A DNA stretch of 64,000 nt from Megascapheus bottae (Eukaryota > Chordata > Mammalia > Rodentia > Geomyidae). A program made the translations under genes and the position numbers. Position 1 is the stretch's first letter. Each line of letters opens with the position of its first letter. Below, piece by piece: positions 49,501-60,595 of this stretch. The notes under the pieces were generated by a model. That model saw only the letters and a program-made list of their open reading frames with translations, made no database searches and was not told the DNA's origin. The DNA lies in assembly GCA_024803745.1 (NCBI GenBank), contig JANJXV010000160.1, positions 1,370,001 to 1,434,000 on the forward strand, written 5' to 3'.

Positions 49501-49775
49501 TTTCAAGTCTGCATTCCCTTTGGATTCTCCCATCTCACACAGGGATGAGGGGTGCATTTGAAGAGGTCTGTGGTAGTACGTGCCTATCTGCAGTCTAAGA
49601 CCTGCCGTACTGGGCTCCCTTCATTCCTTCACCCCCCAAACAACCCACATACTCCAAGAAGACATTTTGATTGACTCAGAAAATGGGTTGCAATTTGACC
49701 CAATGAGATGAGCAGCAACTAACTGCTTACAGGAAGTGGGCTTTCTTGCTCTATGGGTAGCTCTGCCATAGTGTG
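46587..49775. other. Unassigned DNA
   Basis: About 3.2 kb with few identifiable repeats. It contains a CT-rich patch at 48426-48475, short CA tracts at 48625-48636 and 49120-49133, and degenerate ACA/CATA-rich DNA at 48740-49140. Several overlapping frames at 47250-47550 on both strands have no domain. Confidence 0.4.
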
Positions 49776-49949
49776 AAGCCAGTCTGGGCAGGAGTGAGAC
49801 TCTTACCTCAGATTAACCACCAAAAAAAAAAAAAGCCAAAAGTGGAGATGTGGATCGAGTGGTAGAGTGCCAGGCTTCAGAAAAAAAAAAAGTTCAAGGA
49901 CAGCACCCAGGCTCTCAATTCAAGCCTCAGGTCCAGCATGTATGCATGT

Positions 49950-50001
<52 letters not shown>
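49776..50001 (+). repeat. B1/Geo-type SINE remnant running into (CA)n
   Basis: 'gaagccagtctgggcaggag', 'cttacctcagattaaccacc', an A13 run, 'gccaaaagtggagatgtgg', 'gtggtagagtgccaggcttc' and 'aaggacagcacccaggctct' give the joint and right arm. The tail 'cagcatgtatgcatgta' continues into about 24 CA units from 49953. Confidence 0.8.
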
Positions 50002-50003
<2 letters not shown>

Positions 50004-50017
50004 AGTGAAACATTTTT

Positions 50018-50208
50018 TTTTTGCCAGCCCTGGGCTTGAGCTCAGGGCCTGAGCACTGTCCTTGGACTTTCTCAAGGCTAGAGCTCTACCACTTGAGCCT
50101 CAGCACCACTTCCAGCTTTTTTTCTATGTATGTGGTACCGAGGAATTGAACCCGGGTCTTCATGCATGCTAGGCAAGCACTTTAACCACTAGGCCAAACT
50201 CCCAGCCC
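50018..50208 (-). repeat. IDL-Geo-type dimeric SINE with 9-bp target duplication
   Basis: Complete minus-strand dimer flanked by 'aacattttt' at 50009-50017 and 50209-50217. It inserted just downstream of the CA microsatellite left by the neighbouring SINE. Confidence 0.9.
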
Positions 50209-50217
50209 AACATTTTT

Positions 50218-50699
50218 AATTCTCTATTTTTATACAAAATAAACTTTTAATTCAGTAGAAGCTATATTTTAAATTCTGAGTGTAGGTCTCTTTCCTTGAT
50301 GATGAACATACAGAGGGGTGTTGTCCCACATGTGAGTTCTTGGCCATGTTATCAGAGGGTAAAGAAACAATTCGATAAGCACTTTATCCTTAAACTATCA
50401 CATCTAGTGCATTACACACATTTCCCATGGATGATACTTGCAACCTCCCATGGGTTGGTGGAGACATCATTCCATCTTGAATCTCGGAGCGCTTGTAAAA
50501 TCTCTCTTGCAGTTAAAGAAACCTGAATTGGGTTTTCAACTCCCTCCAGGCATCAGATATCGGATATGAAATTGGTATTAACTCTGAACTAGGTTGAAAG
50601 TTTCCTTTTGAAACTTTCAAAAGAGAAGGAGATGCAAACTTGAAAACCCAGGTTTTTTTTCACTGCCTCACCCTTAAGCAATCCCAACCAGTTGGCTAG
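50218..50699. other. Unassigned DNA
   Basis: A local inverted pair 'gaaagtttcc'/'tgaaactttc' at about 50596-50619; otherwise nothing. Confidence 0.4.
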
Positions 50700-50765
50700 T
50701 GTTCGTTGTCATTTTACAGATGAGGAAACTGAGGCTCAGGAAGGTAGTTAGTAGAGGAAGCCACA
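50700..50765 (+). repeat. MIR fragment
   Basis: 'cattttacagatgaggaaac' followed by 'tgaggctcaggaaggtagtt' is the most conserved part of MIR. Confidence 0.75.
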
Positions 50766-51301
50766 ACTTCTACCTCATTTTAATTCTAAAAAGGCATGAT
50801 TTTCTTTTTTACCTTACTGTACCGGAGTCCATAAACAAACACCACACACCACAAGAAATGTGGAGTTCAGACAATAAGGAAGCGAACCAGAGGTGAAACC
50901 AAAGGCTCTCCTCTCTCACTGACTTCAACACACTGAACTCTCATGCTCCCTGAACCTTCTGGAGACTCCAGCCCATGCATGACCTCTTCCAGGCCAACTC
51001 CTTAACCTGAAGACCGCTCTTGAGGAATTGTGTGCTTCGTTTTGATGGGGGTACCCTCACTTGGTTCCTGGGGACATGGATGATAAGGAGATACAAATGC
51101 ACCGATTTCAAATTCCAGCCCTCCCTCCTCCCCAGATCTCTCACCTTGCTTCACAGATGTTTACAAGATGCTGGACTAGTACAGAGTGGCAAGGGGTGGG
51201 GTGTGCCTCACCAGCTGCTGCTCACATAGGACATTTTTTTATTCCATAGAGAAATGCATTTAGGGGGTATATGAAGGGCCCTTCAAGTAATCTACATATA
51301 C
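50766..51301. other. Unassigned DNA
   Basis: Nothing recognised. Short frames on both strands overlap and are not exon-like. Confidence 0.4.
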
Positions 51302-51366
51302 TAAGGGGTATGAGTGTGCGTGCATGCGTGTGTGTGCGTGCATGCGTGTGTGTGTATACACGAGTG
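51302..51366. repeat. (TG)n/(CATG) alternating tract
   Basis: Purine-pyrimidine alternating TGTG/GCATGCGTG sequence, a duplicated unit 'gtgcgtgcatgcgtgtgtgt'. Confidence 0.85.
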
Positions 51367-51640
51367 TGTCATGGGGGTGGAAACTAATAGCAATAGAACA
51401 TCTGGAGCCCTCAAAATGGTATTCTTGTTCTTAGTTATTTATTTGCCTCACAGTTGCTAGCTAGGTACTCAACTGCTGGGGTCATGCGTGCCTCCAGCTC
51501 ATTCATGTGCTGGTTACTGGTCAACATAGGGTCCTACATTAAGTCAGGGGCCTGCCCAAGTTGTGATACTCCACTGTGCACTTGCCTAGGGTCCCTGGCG
51601 ATGAGAGGAAGTATCATACCCAGCTACAGTGCTGAATAAG

Positions 51641-51661
51641 TGAGTGAATGAATGAATGAAT
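51641..51661. repeat. (GAAT)n
   Basis: Five GAAT/GAGT units. Confidence 0.7.
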
Positions 51662-51744
51662 CTCTACTGATGCTCAATGAAGGAAAACTGATGGTTTTAA
51701 AGCAAACCTAAATGGCTCAAATGGGGGTGCCAAATGTGTGCCAC

Positions 51745-51852
51745 TGACTGAGATACTCAGGAACTCTTTCCAATCTGGCTGGCCTTTTATAGCAATTTCC
51801 TGATCCCCGCCTCTTAAGTAGCTAAATTTACAGGCATGAGCCATGCCCATCT
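51745..51852 (-). repeat. B1-type SINE remnant
   Basis: 'caatctggctggccttttat', 'ctgatccccgcctcttaagt' and 'aaatttacaggcatgagcca' are a reversed, eroded B1 arm. Confidence 0.55.
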
Positions 51853-52349
51853 CAAAATGGTGTTCTTAGTGTGTGATTGAGCCTAAGAAGACATCCAGGA
51901 AATAGCAAGGCTGAGATAATGTGGGCAGATAAAGGGGTTCAAGCGAGGGTCCCAATTCCCCAAGGCCAGGTACACTTACCAAAATACGATTCCAATAAAG
52001 GAGGATATTTGATTCCAACAAAAAATTGCCTTTGCTGTTCAGTGAGGTAAAACTGATTCTTTTAAACTGAAGTGGCTAGACGTGGGCTGCATCGTCAGCC
52101 CTTTGCCTTTGCCTTTATTCATTCATCATTCACTTATTCAGAAACTTTTTTTTCCTGTACGTTAAATCTGTTCCTAGGAATAGAGACAAACTGCTAGCCC
52201 TGTAGCCATGTAATGATTTGGAATGTTTGCAATGGTTTCAAATTATTTCATTGGGATTTTTATAAGCCAGGGAAGCTGTGTTCCAATGTCTAAAAAAGTA
52301 GGCAACAAAATCACATCGCATGAATTTTAAAAGTTATTCCACCACTCAT
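51853..52349. other. Unassigned DNA; possible conserved block at 52180-52330
   Basis: No repeat or gene. The last 150 bp are repeat-free with 'gtaatgatttggaatgtttg' and 'tttcaaattatttcattggg'. Weak evidence for constraint. Confidence 0.3.
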
Positions 52350-52500
52350 TCACAAAGAGCCTCCATTTCCACATCTGCTAAGCAAGCAAATGAAAATTCC
52401 CCAGGGTGGTAGTAAGGATTAAATAGTAAACAACAACCATTCAGTGTTAGCAGTGTGCTTAGTTATAATAAGTACTTAACTTTTAGTTATTACTACCCAC
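52350..52500 (-). repeat. MIR element
   Basis: 'cctccatttccacatctgc', 'gggtggtagtaaggattaaa', 'agtgtgcttagttataataa' and 'gtacttaacttttagttatt' are a reversed MIR/MIRb core in order. Confidence 0.6.
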
Positions 52501-52800
52501 TAGAATATTCTACCTGAATACAAGTTGCTTCTCAGCACTTGGTCTAGAGTGACAAATGTTAGTCCTAACTCTCAAATACAAGCTCTTTATTTTCTAATGA
52601 GGAGCTTTGCTAAAAGAAAAAATAAAATGAAAAGAAATCCCATGGAAGGAAAAGTGACGGTTCTTCATTTAAATCTAGGAAAGCTTGATTAAGTCTCTTA
52701 TAAGGCAGGAAAACAAAGGGCACATGAGGATGAATAAGAATAAACCCAAAATGGCACATATTTTCTCTAGATCTTCATAGATGGATATGAGAAACTGCTA
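52501..52800. other. Unassigned DNA
   Basis: Nothing recognised. Confidence 0.35.
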
Positions 52801-52815
52801 AGGACTGAGGCATTT

Positions 52816-53005
52816 TTATTTATTTATTTTTTTATTGTAATTAGTAAAAGGGTCACATGATATTTGCCAGATAGAAGGTGCATTAATTCACATACATTGA
52901 TACCCTTTCACATGTCTTGGTACCCATTTCTCTCCCCCCCCACACCCCCTACCCGTCTTGGTTTTCCCCCCTTCCCTATCAAATTTCAAATATCCAAATA
53001 CAAAT
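52816..53005 (-). repeat. Very short 5'-truncated L1 insertion with target duplication
   Basis: The minus-strand L1 tail ('taattagtaaaagggtcac', 'gccagatagaaggtgcatta', 'cacatgtcttggtacccatt') is only 190 bp long. It is flanked by a perfect 15-bp repeat 'aggactgaggcattt' at 52801-52815 and 53006-53020, so both ends are exact. It closely matches the copy at 10396. Confidence 0.9.
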
Positions 53006-53307
53006 AGGACTGAGGCATTTACACATAGACTAGAGCTTGAGACCCTTAGGGGAGGAACCCTAAGGTGTAACTTCTCTGAACACTATAGACACTTATTGAA
53101 ATACTATTTAAGGAAATGGAAACATGTTGTTGATATTGGTAGTGGTGGTACTGGTATTTGATTTTACTTTCATTTTTTCTGGGGGGAGTAGAGAGGGATT
53201 GTAAAAAGGGAGAGAGAGAGAATGAGCAAATCCAACTATACTATTCAGTATACACTATGCGGAAAATGACCTATGAACTAGTGGGTGGGGATGGCAGGGG
53301 GAAACTG

Positions 53308-53449
53308 AGGAAAGGGGAGGAAAGGGAAGGGAAGGGAAGGGAAGAGAAGGGAAGGGAAGGGAAAGGAAGGGAAAGGAAAGGAAAGGAAAGGAAAGGAAAG
53401 GAAAGGAAAGGAAAGGAAAGGAAAGAAAAGAAAAGGAAAGGAAAGGAAA
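53308..53449. repeat. (GGGAA)n/(GGAAA)n purine array
   Basis: A pentanucleotide array that shifts from GGGAA to GGAAA units across about 140 bp. Both strands have long artefactual open frames rich in Lys/Arg/Glu or Phe/Ser/Leu/Pro. It abuts the head of the next SINE. Confidence 0.95.
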
Positions 53450-53628
53450 GGGCTGAGAATGTGGCCTGGTGGTAGAGTGCTGGCCTAACATGCACGAAAC
53501 CCTGGGTTTGATAACTCAGTACCACATCAACGGAAAAAGCCAGATGTTACTTTGTGGCTGCAGTGGTAACCTTGAGCACAAAGAGTCTCAAGGCCCAGGT
53601 CCTGAGTTCAAACCCAAGGACAGTCCCA
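53450..53628 (+). repeat. IDL-Geo-type dimeric SINE
   Basis: 'ggctgagaatgtggcctggt' (A-box region), 'aaaccctgggtttgataact' (B-box region), 'gaaaaagccagatgttactt', 'ccaggtcctgagttcaaacc'. The right arm is more diverged than usual, and no clear target duplication is seen because of the purine array at the left end. Confidence 0.8.
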
Positions 53629-53782
53629 CAACTACTACTTGGCCACCGGGGTTAAGTTTTGAACACCACCTGACTCCAGAGTTTTGTGTTCCACCCTGGG
53701 CACCAATTCTTCGAATCTTAATTAAATGGTTGTAAATCTGTCAGGGAAGCAAATCACGTGGCCTTCGGCACAATGCCAAAAC

Positions 53783-53840
53783 GACACCTGACACATAGTA
53801 GATGTCTAAGACACAATGAATGAGTGAATGAATGAAATAC
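53783..53840 (+). repeat. L2-type 3' terminal fragment
   Basis: 'acacctgacacatagtagat' followed by (GAAT)n units is the usual L2 end 'ctggcacatagtaggtgctcaat...gaatgaatgaatg'. Confidence 0.6.
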
Positions 53841-54159
53841 AGACTCCACGAGTACTTCTTCCTCCTCCTCTACGACCTCTAAGGAAGTAGTGAGGCTTGG
53901 ATTCTCATGCCTTCTCTTTGAATCTGAATTTTCTTTTGTTCTTTGCATCCAATCTGTCCAAATGACATGCAAGCGTGGCTCCGTCCGTGAAGAATTCAGA
54001 TCCTTAGATTTTAAAACAAACACTGTCTCCCCTAAATCACTGCAATGGATTTGCCTGGGAAAGTGTGTGTCAGAGGGGTCTTTGCCCCCTTTGTGACCGC
54101 TACGGCCATGAGAAAGCTTCACTGGTGATTACAGGATATTTGAGCCCTGGGATTATCTG
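53841..54159. other. Unassigned DNA
   Basis: A 122-codon frame on the minus strand (53754-54122) includes a TCC/GAG-rich patch and no domain. Confidence 0.4.
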
Positions 54160-54320
54160 GTGATTAGACTCCTTCTGGTGGCAAAGCTGTCTCCTAACAA
54201 GATTAATTTGGGGGCAACAAGAGGGTAATTATTAATGTATCCGGAAGGCGGCTCCAAGCACTGTTTCCCCAATGAGAGCAGATCTTTGTTTATTTATAGC
54301 TTCCTCTCAGGAGGAACATG
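54160..54320. other. Candidate conserved non-coding block
   Basis: Repeat-free and AT-punctuated: 'aacaagattaatttgggg', 'gagggtaattattaatgta' and 'gatctttgtttatttatagc'. Clustered homeodomain cores (TAATTA, ATTAA) plus a forkhead-like TGTTTATTTA make it the best enhancer-like candidate by eye. Confidence 0.3.
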
Positions 54321-54324
54321 GTAC

Positions 54325-54378
54325 AGGGAGAGGGAGGGAGGGAGGGAGAGAGGAAGAGACAGAGAGAGAGAGAGAGAA
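54325..54378. repeat. GA-rich purine tract
   Basis: GGGA and GAGA units next to the candidate block. Confidence 0.85.
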
Positions 54379-55029
54379 CACCAGACCAAGGTGCACTCAC
54401 AGAACTTGGAGGATAATTGATTGCTTCAAGTTCAAGGACTTTTGCAGTAAGCAAGAGCCTTTCAGACTCCCAGCATCCTCTGCTCAGGCAGTAGGCCAAT
54501 GACAAAAGATCCACCATGAGCCCCCTGCCCGTGTCCCCTCCACCACTGCCTCCTTATGGACTTCCCCACTCTGTCCCCCTATCTCTATCTCCCCCCTCTG
54601 CCTCCATCTCTTGGCTCTTGTCCTGTCTACCACACCATGGCTGGAAAGACTTTGGGAAAAAAAAAACAACAGACACACCATGCATCTCCTCTCCAATGAC
54701 CAGCTCCCATTGCAATCAGAACAAAGCCTGATCCCCAGGAAACCACAAAGCCCTACTGGGCATGGCCCCCAATATTTCCTCAACCTTATCTCCTCTCCCA
54801 CTGCAACCCACTTCCCTCCTGCTCTGCCAGACCAGTCACCAGCAGCAACTAAACACAAAGAGCAACGCACACAGCACCCTTTTAAGCACGGCCATCCTTC
54901 GTTTGTCCTGCTTTGCTTTCCCTCTTAACACAGGCTGGCACGCCGAGTGGCTGCCTCTTCTGAGTGTTCTGTACAGGACTTCACAAACTCTCAGTAAGCC
55001 AGTCCTGAGCCATTCCTTGTAGGAGGATT
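54379..55029. other. Unassigned DNA
   Basis: C/T-rich part at 54517-54610 with overlapping frames on both strands (up to 128 codons) that are composition artefacts. Confidence 0.4.
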
Positions 55030-55200
55030 CCCTCCCTGCCCCTGGCTGCAGAATTTTGTTCAGCCAATCAATACATAACCTTGTTTATTGTGTGTTGCTC
55101 TTTAAAGACCTTTTATCTAATACACTGTGATTAATGAACGTTGAACTGTGGTTGGCAGCCACATAACTCAGGGCTGAACGAAGCTTATCTTGCATTTCAG
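55030..55200. other. Candidate conserved non-coding block
   Basis: 'ttcagccaatcaatacataa', 'ccttgtttattgtgtgttgc', 'acactgtgattaatgaacgt' and 'taactcagggctgaacgaag' in a repeat-free stretch. Forkhead, homeodomain and CCAAT-like words cluster. Confidence 0.3.
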
Positions 55201-55334
55201 CACTGTGTCAGGGAAACTTGAAACAGTAAGCTCATGGACAGAAAACACAGGGAAGGCGAGCATCACAGTCCGGTCACATGTGTCTAAGGGTGGGCAAAGA
55301 AAAGGATGAAAGGCGAGTGTCCGTGACTCCCTCC

Positions 55335-55570
55335 TGGACTTTGAGAAGCTTAGGAGGCTGAGATCTGAGGTTCCACGTTCAAATCCAGCCTGGGCAGACA
55401 AATCCAAGAAAGTCTTTTCTCCAATTAAGCAATAAAAAGTTGCAATTAGGGGCACAGCTGAAGTAGTTGAGCACCAACCCTGAGCCTCCTCCATCCACCA
55501 AAAACCAGCAAACAAACCTTGGAGAGAATGTGTGACTGAGTTCAAGCTCTAATACTGGCATCAAAGAACA
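55335..55570 (+). repeat. B1/Geo-type composite SINE, diverged
   Basis: 'cttaggaggctgagatctga', 'ttcaaatccagcctgggcag', 'cttttctccaattaagcaat' (joint) and a decayed right arm ending 'gagttcaagctctaatactg'. The head is missing. Confidence 0.7.
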
Positions 55571-57236
55571 AGACAAGTAACCAAAAAACCATATACTTTT
55601 TTAAAAAATACTATGCCTCGAGATATATGTTTTCATAATTTGTTTCCAAGAGACCATTTTTTTTGGTAAAATGATTGCACACGGTGATCTTATCATTTGT
55701 TTGAAATCTACAAATAAAACTTTTTAACAACATAAAAACAAATGGACATTCAAGTGTGGAGTAGTAAAACTGGTAGAACATGGAGACTAACGCCTCCCTC
55801 TTGAACCTCAGCCCGGCCCAGCAGAACTACATGCATGTCTGTAAAAGGCTGCAGCAGTGCGTTGGGCATTGATCTGGGTGTTACCAATAACAAGGCAATT
55901 CCAAGACAGACATGTCCAATATAGAGTCTGCAAGCCGTGAAAATGGATCTGTATCTCTTATCATCAGTACATGATCTGAGTCCCCCACCAGAATATAAAC
56001 TCTGAGGGATTATGTTTGCCACTATTTCTATTCACTGTTACATCTTCAACTGCTAGAACACAACTCTTAACCAATGTTGGCTGCCTTAGGAAGCCTGAGG
56101 CTCTGTAGTCCAAACACAGACAACACCGAGAACATTTCCATAATTTGTAAATGTGCAGTGAGGCAGCAGGCATACACTGGGGAGGATCTTGAAGAATTGT
56201 CAGCCAGGTAAGTGGTGAATGTTGTAGGTGAGAAGCAAAAGCTCAGAGAAGGACATGGATGACCCAAGAAGACACACAGTTCAGTTGGAGCCGGAGAAAC
56301 CTTCCTTTCCTAAGCCATGGCTCAGGCTTTCCTTCTGTTTTTGCTATCGGCCAGCACCTTAGAGATGGAATCTCCCTTATTACTGGGACGTCTCAGGGCA
56401 TCTGGCTTTGTGGTTCAGAACAAAGTGAGCGTTCAATAAATGCTGACAGATCAGATTACAGGAAAGGAAAGGAGAATTCCCAGAAGATCAAAAGGCAGCC
56501 TGCACTTTCAGCTAAAGTCAATCACACCACCTGGAAGGACTGACTTAATTTTGAAGCGTTAACTCTCACTGGAGAAAAGTTCATGAGGAAGAAAGTAGGA
56601 CTCTACCTACATGACTTCCAAGGAATGAAAAAGTAAACTCCAATTGGCTATAAAATGAACAAGAGAATGAGTGTGCGTGTGTGTGCGTGTGTATTTACTG
56701 ACTTGGACAACAGAAAAGTCCAGAATTAGGATGGATTTCAAGTGTGGTTTGCTACAGAGAGCCAAAACAGAGTTGAGTTTACTGTTTTGCAGCTCTGTTT
56801 CTCTGCAGTTCTCTTATCCATGTCTGCACAGTGGTTTCCATCATTGTAGAGTCCCAGAGAAAAGCACTGTACACTCCATGGTCCTCACCAAATATCCAAG
56901 ATTCACTATGATTGGATGGGCTTATGTCACTCATCTACCCTTGAACCAATCACCTACACCAGAGAAGGGTTAGAAGCTGTTGATTGGCTGGGCTGAGTCA
57001 TAGTCCATAAACATAGTGTCAGATAGAAAGAGGGGTAGGGAAATGACCTCCACAAAATGATCACTCTTTCAGTACACTAAGTAGTTAGGCGAGGCTAAAC
57101 AGCTTCCAGGGACTCTCAAAATAGGAACAGAATTTGAGAAACGGCTAGTTAAAAAAATAATTTTCCCTACCAAACATTATTGTTCCACATCTCTTGCTAA
57201 AGTATGGGGATATAGAGTTAAAAATCTTGATCTTTC
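55571..57236. other. Unassigned DNA
   Basis: 1.7 kb of unique-looking DNA with a short TG tract at 56672-56692. The piece 'cgttcaataaatgctgacag' at about 56432 could be an L2 end, too short to call. No frame shows a domain. Confidence 0.4.
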
Positions 57237-57290
57237 TTTCCTTTTTTTCCTTCCTTCCTTCCTTTCCTTTCCTTCCTGTCTCTCTTTTCT
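57237..57290. repeat. CTTTCC/CCTT pyrimidine-rich tract
   Basis: TTCC and TTTCC units, short. Confidence 0.8.
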
Positions 57291-59094
57291 CTATCAATTA
57301 TAACATAAAAGTATTTTCAGAATAGTTAAGACTAGACTAGGCAAACTCAAGCCTGTTGCAAAGAAAATATCATCCACGTATATAAAAACTGAAATAAGAG
57401 AGAAAAAAAGAAGGCTTGATCTATACCCACACAAAAGAAATAAATAGCATTGTTTTGGTGTCGTTTTTCTCCTAACATCCTCTCTTTGAATATCATACAT
57501 ATACAAGAGGAGGAAAAAAATCTGCAATGATAAGTGAACTCCTTGGCAGAGTTCTTCTAGTCCTGTAATATCCGACAGGTTCATGAATGCCATGGACGGA
57601 ACCAACCATTTTCTCCATTCCCTTCTGCATGTCTTCATTCCACTGAAGACGGCCTCACACCCAGACAGACTTCTAACACTTTCTCGTCCTGCTCTTGTCA
57701 GACAGTGACTCTGCTGCTGAGCGTTCTGGCAGAGCAGGCACACTGTGGACAGGAGCCTCTCCTTTTCCCACTGATACCCGCTGCAAAGAAAGCTTTTTAT
57801 ATCACTTCTGAGACACTTGTTTAAGGTTTGTGCTGAAGTCTGCAAACCAAGCAGACAAGTGCTCAGATTCAGAACTCAGCAATCCCAGCAACGATGAGCT
57901 GTGGGGAGTTGGGGATTGTCGGAACTCATGGGATGTTGGAATCTATGTGGGTTCCATTACATTATGAGGCTTGTTCAGGCAGGGAACCCGAGGGGGCCCC
58001 TATGCTGTGTGATGGGATGACAGAAAGAAGTGCCTAGCACCAACCCCAGGAATAGACAACATGGTAGATAACAGTGAAGAGTTCTTTTAGAATGTAGCAG
58101 CAAGAAAGAGGTGCCGGATATGTGTGGTCATTTATTAGTTGTTTTTTTTTTTCAAATTCGCTCAAGGAGGGGAAAAAAGTGAGGTGCAGATGGATTGGCT
58201 AGTGTATCTGACAAAAATAAAAAGAGGACTGGTTTGAGGCAGGAATGGATCCAAGGATGAAATTGTGGGTGTGAGCACTGTGTCTCTCCATCTCTTAGAT
58301 GGAGTGGCCTGGACTTATGTTCATGTTCCGCACAGGCTTTCTCCAAGTGGAGGGAAATGTTTGGGGTCCCCCGGGGATCCCAGTCACCATTCTTCATTCA
58401 GCTTTGTGATATGCAATGCTTTCTTCTCTAGCAGAAATTCTAGGGAATTGCCAGAGGAGTGCTCTGATTGGCCTGGCTTAAGTAGAAAACCAACTTTTGG
58501 AACTAGAGGACTGGGGTGGCATGACATGTCAGTCTTGGGGTGCACATCTTCCTTAAGAGTAAGGCCGCCCAATTTAGCACGTAAAAAGTTACAGTGTAAG
58601 TATGGATTACACGTGATTCCTTCTCGGGGAGAAATCTGAAACAGGGTGTCTTATGCTTTCTGAACAGTAACTGGGAAAATCACCAGGTTCCCCTGCCAGG
58701 GAAGAGAAGGATTAATTCATAAAGCGCATACATTGGGTAAACCAAGAAACTATTGTCCTTTGGCTCCGTTTCTCTTGGACTTTTTTTTCCCCATGCTGAT
58801 AAGAACTTACAATTTGATGGAGAAAACTAGAAACTATGAACCAATGCTTCTCTGCTTAAAAAAAATAGAAAAAAGCTCCAGAGATTATGAGTTTGGTGGG
58901 ATGTTAATAGTTCTTAAGTATAAAAGGAGTCCTGTGACCCAAAAGGCTTTAAGGAAAGAGGGGATGAACTCAGCTAATCAAATTTATCTGCTATGAGACT
59001 GTCCATTTCCAGAGTGAATTTCCCAGGGGGAAAAGGACCATGGAAATGCTTCACACAGAACAGCTTTCTGGGACTTGGATTTTGCAGAAATCAT
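57291..59094. other. Unassigned DNA including a 183-codon open frame
   Basis: The minus strand has a 183-codon frame at 57294-57845. It has two hydrophobic runs near its C-terminus (about residues 103-113 and 134-183) but no family signature and no conserved cysteine or catalytic pattern. It ends in AT-rich sequence next to a pyrimidine tract. I treat it as chance. The remainder shows no recognisable element. Confidence 0.4.
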
Positions 59095-59200
59095 AACAAG
59101 GGCCGGGGCCAAGTGCTAAATAGCTTTATCATTAATGGGATGGATATGACACACTAAATCCTCTAGATTACTCCAGGGTATGTTTAAAGACAAAATAAGA
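59095..59200. other. Candidate conserved non-coding block
   Basis: 'gctaaatagctttatcatta' and 'atgggatggatatgacacac' in repeat-free sequence. Weak. Confidence 0.18.
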
Positions 59201-60147
59201 GGAAGTATTGATTCCAACTGTTTTCAACCATAACTAAGATGCAGGGATTGCAATGCCTCCTCCATACAAATAAAAATGTCCATCACCCAAACACGTGGAC
59301 GTGTGTCCTAGACAGCCTGGCCAAGCCAAGTTCCATCATCTTTTTTTTTTTGCTTTGTGTATTAGCTCCTAAATTATACCTCCCAGAATGCATTGCATCA
59401 GGAAATGGCACCAATTTCTTTTGCACTCAAAGAAGGGCGCTCTCCCACTTTAGACATACCTCCCATCCCACAGATCTCTAATTTTTAGTGCTTAGATTTT
59501 GTTTTTGTCTAACATCTGGCCTGTCTTTTATTTTCACAAATTCACAGAAATCAAGAGCTGGAGGGTTGGGAGTAAAAGGCTTTTATTCCTCTCTGCTGCT
59601 ACTGTTTTGTACTTTTCTCAATGACACAGTATTCTGCATTCCCAAGGAGCTCTCGGCTTCTTATTTTAATGCTTGTCAACCTCTGCCCCTCTGCCAAGTT
59701 TCTTCTAAGGAACAGCATCCAGAATGCTTCCATTTCCTTTGTACACCCCCCCCTCAATTCTCCACATTCTGTTTGCTTCTCCACATCCCATTGAAAATTG
59801 GATACTGGGAGTTGCCTGCTATGATAATGAACCATTCATGTTTCAACTTGAAAAGGCATTTAAGATACCTGTTTTCATTAGTAATTATAGATAATTGCTA
59901 TGGTGGATAGTTTTTTCCCCCTTTAATTATGGTACAGAAAAAAAAGTCTTTAAGAAATGGAGCAATTAATTTCCTGAAACCTTACTGAGAGCAAAGTATG
60001 ATGTTAGCTCTCACTTTGGGAAGTATTTGTATGTAATTGGGCTTGGCTGCTTGCAAGGGCAGGGTGGGGGGGGAGAAGTAAATTATATTCTAGAATCATC
60101 TCTATCATATCTCAGACATGAATGACTATTTTTAATATTTTTTGCCT
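59201..60147. other. Unassigned DNA
   Basis: A 140-codon frame at 59488-59910 on the plus strand is Phe/Cys/Leu-rich and interrupted by nothing, but has no domain. A C8-type run lies at 59746 and a G9 run at 60066. Confidence 0.4.
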
Positions 60148-60300
60148 GAGTTCACTCATTCATTCTACAAACACATGTTGAATGATTTTCGTGGGCCAGT
60201 AGCCTTATCAAACACTGAAAGTGCAATGACTACTTATTCATCTACTTATTCATTCAACAATTAGATAATTGCTATGCACAAAGCACTAGTATTTAAAAAC
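60148..60300 (+). repeat. Ancient mammalian repeat fragment (L2/MIR era)
   Basis: 'ttcactcattcattctacaa', 'acacatgttgaatgattttc' and 'gggccagtagccttatcaaa' follow the common 'ttcattcaacaaatatttattgagcacctactatgtgcc' start. Confidence 0.5.
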
Positions 60301-60514
60301 AGATTGCAATTGTGAAGGTTCGGTATGACTAGGCAAATCAGCTCTCCTAAGGGGGAAAAAAATGTTCCTGTTGTCTGAGTTTGTATTCCACATCTAAGGT
60401 GGTTTTTTTTTTAATTGCATTTACATCAGGAGCAATCTACATACTTATCGAGAGTAAGAAAGTGGTTACATGAATCATTGCAATCTACAGCCATTAATAA
60501 GCAGATAAAAGGTA

Positions 60515-60595
60515 TTGTTATATATAGGATATAGGATAGGTGTGTATAAATGTGTTTATATAAGTATGTATGTGAGATATACATATATAATGAAA
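60515..60595. repeat. TA/GTATA-rich tract, left of the LTR candidate
   Basis: AT-rich alternating sequence ('tatataggatataggatagg', 'gtgagatatacatatataat') whose reverse complement resembles words at 61145-61175. Confidence 0.7.

Noticed and set aside
51302..51366. Telomere-like or satellite sequence
   Set aside because: The units are TG/CATG dinucleotide-type, not TTAGGG; an ordinary microsatellite.
57294..57845. 183-codon open frame on the minus strand with hydrophobic C-terminus
   Set aside because: No domain, no codon or splice context, and the end lies in AT-rich DNA beside a pyrimidine tract. A frame of this length is expected by chance in 64 kb.
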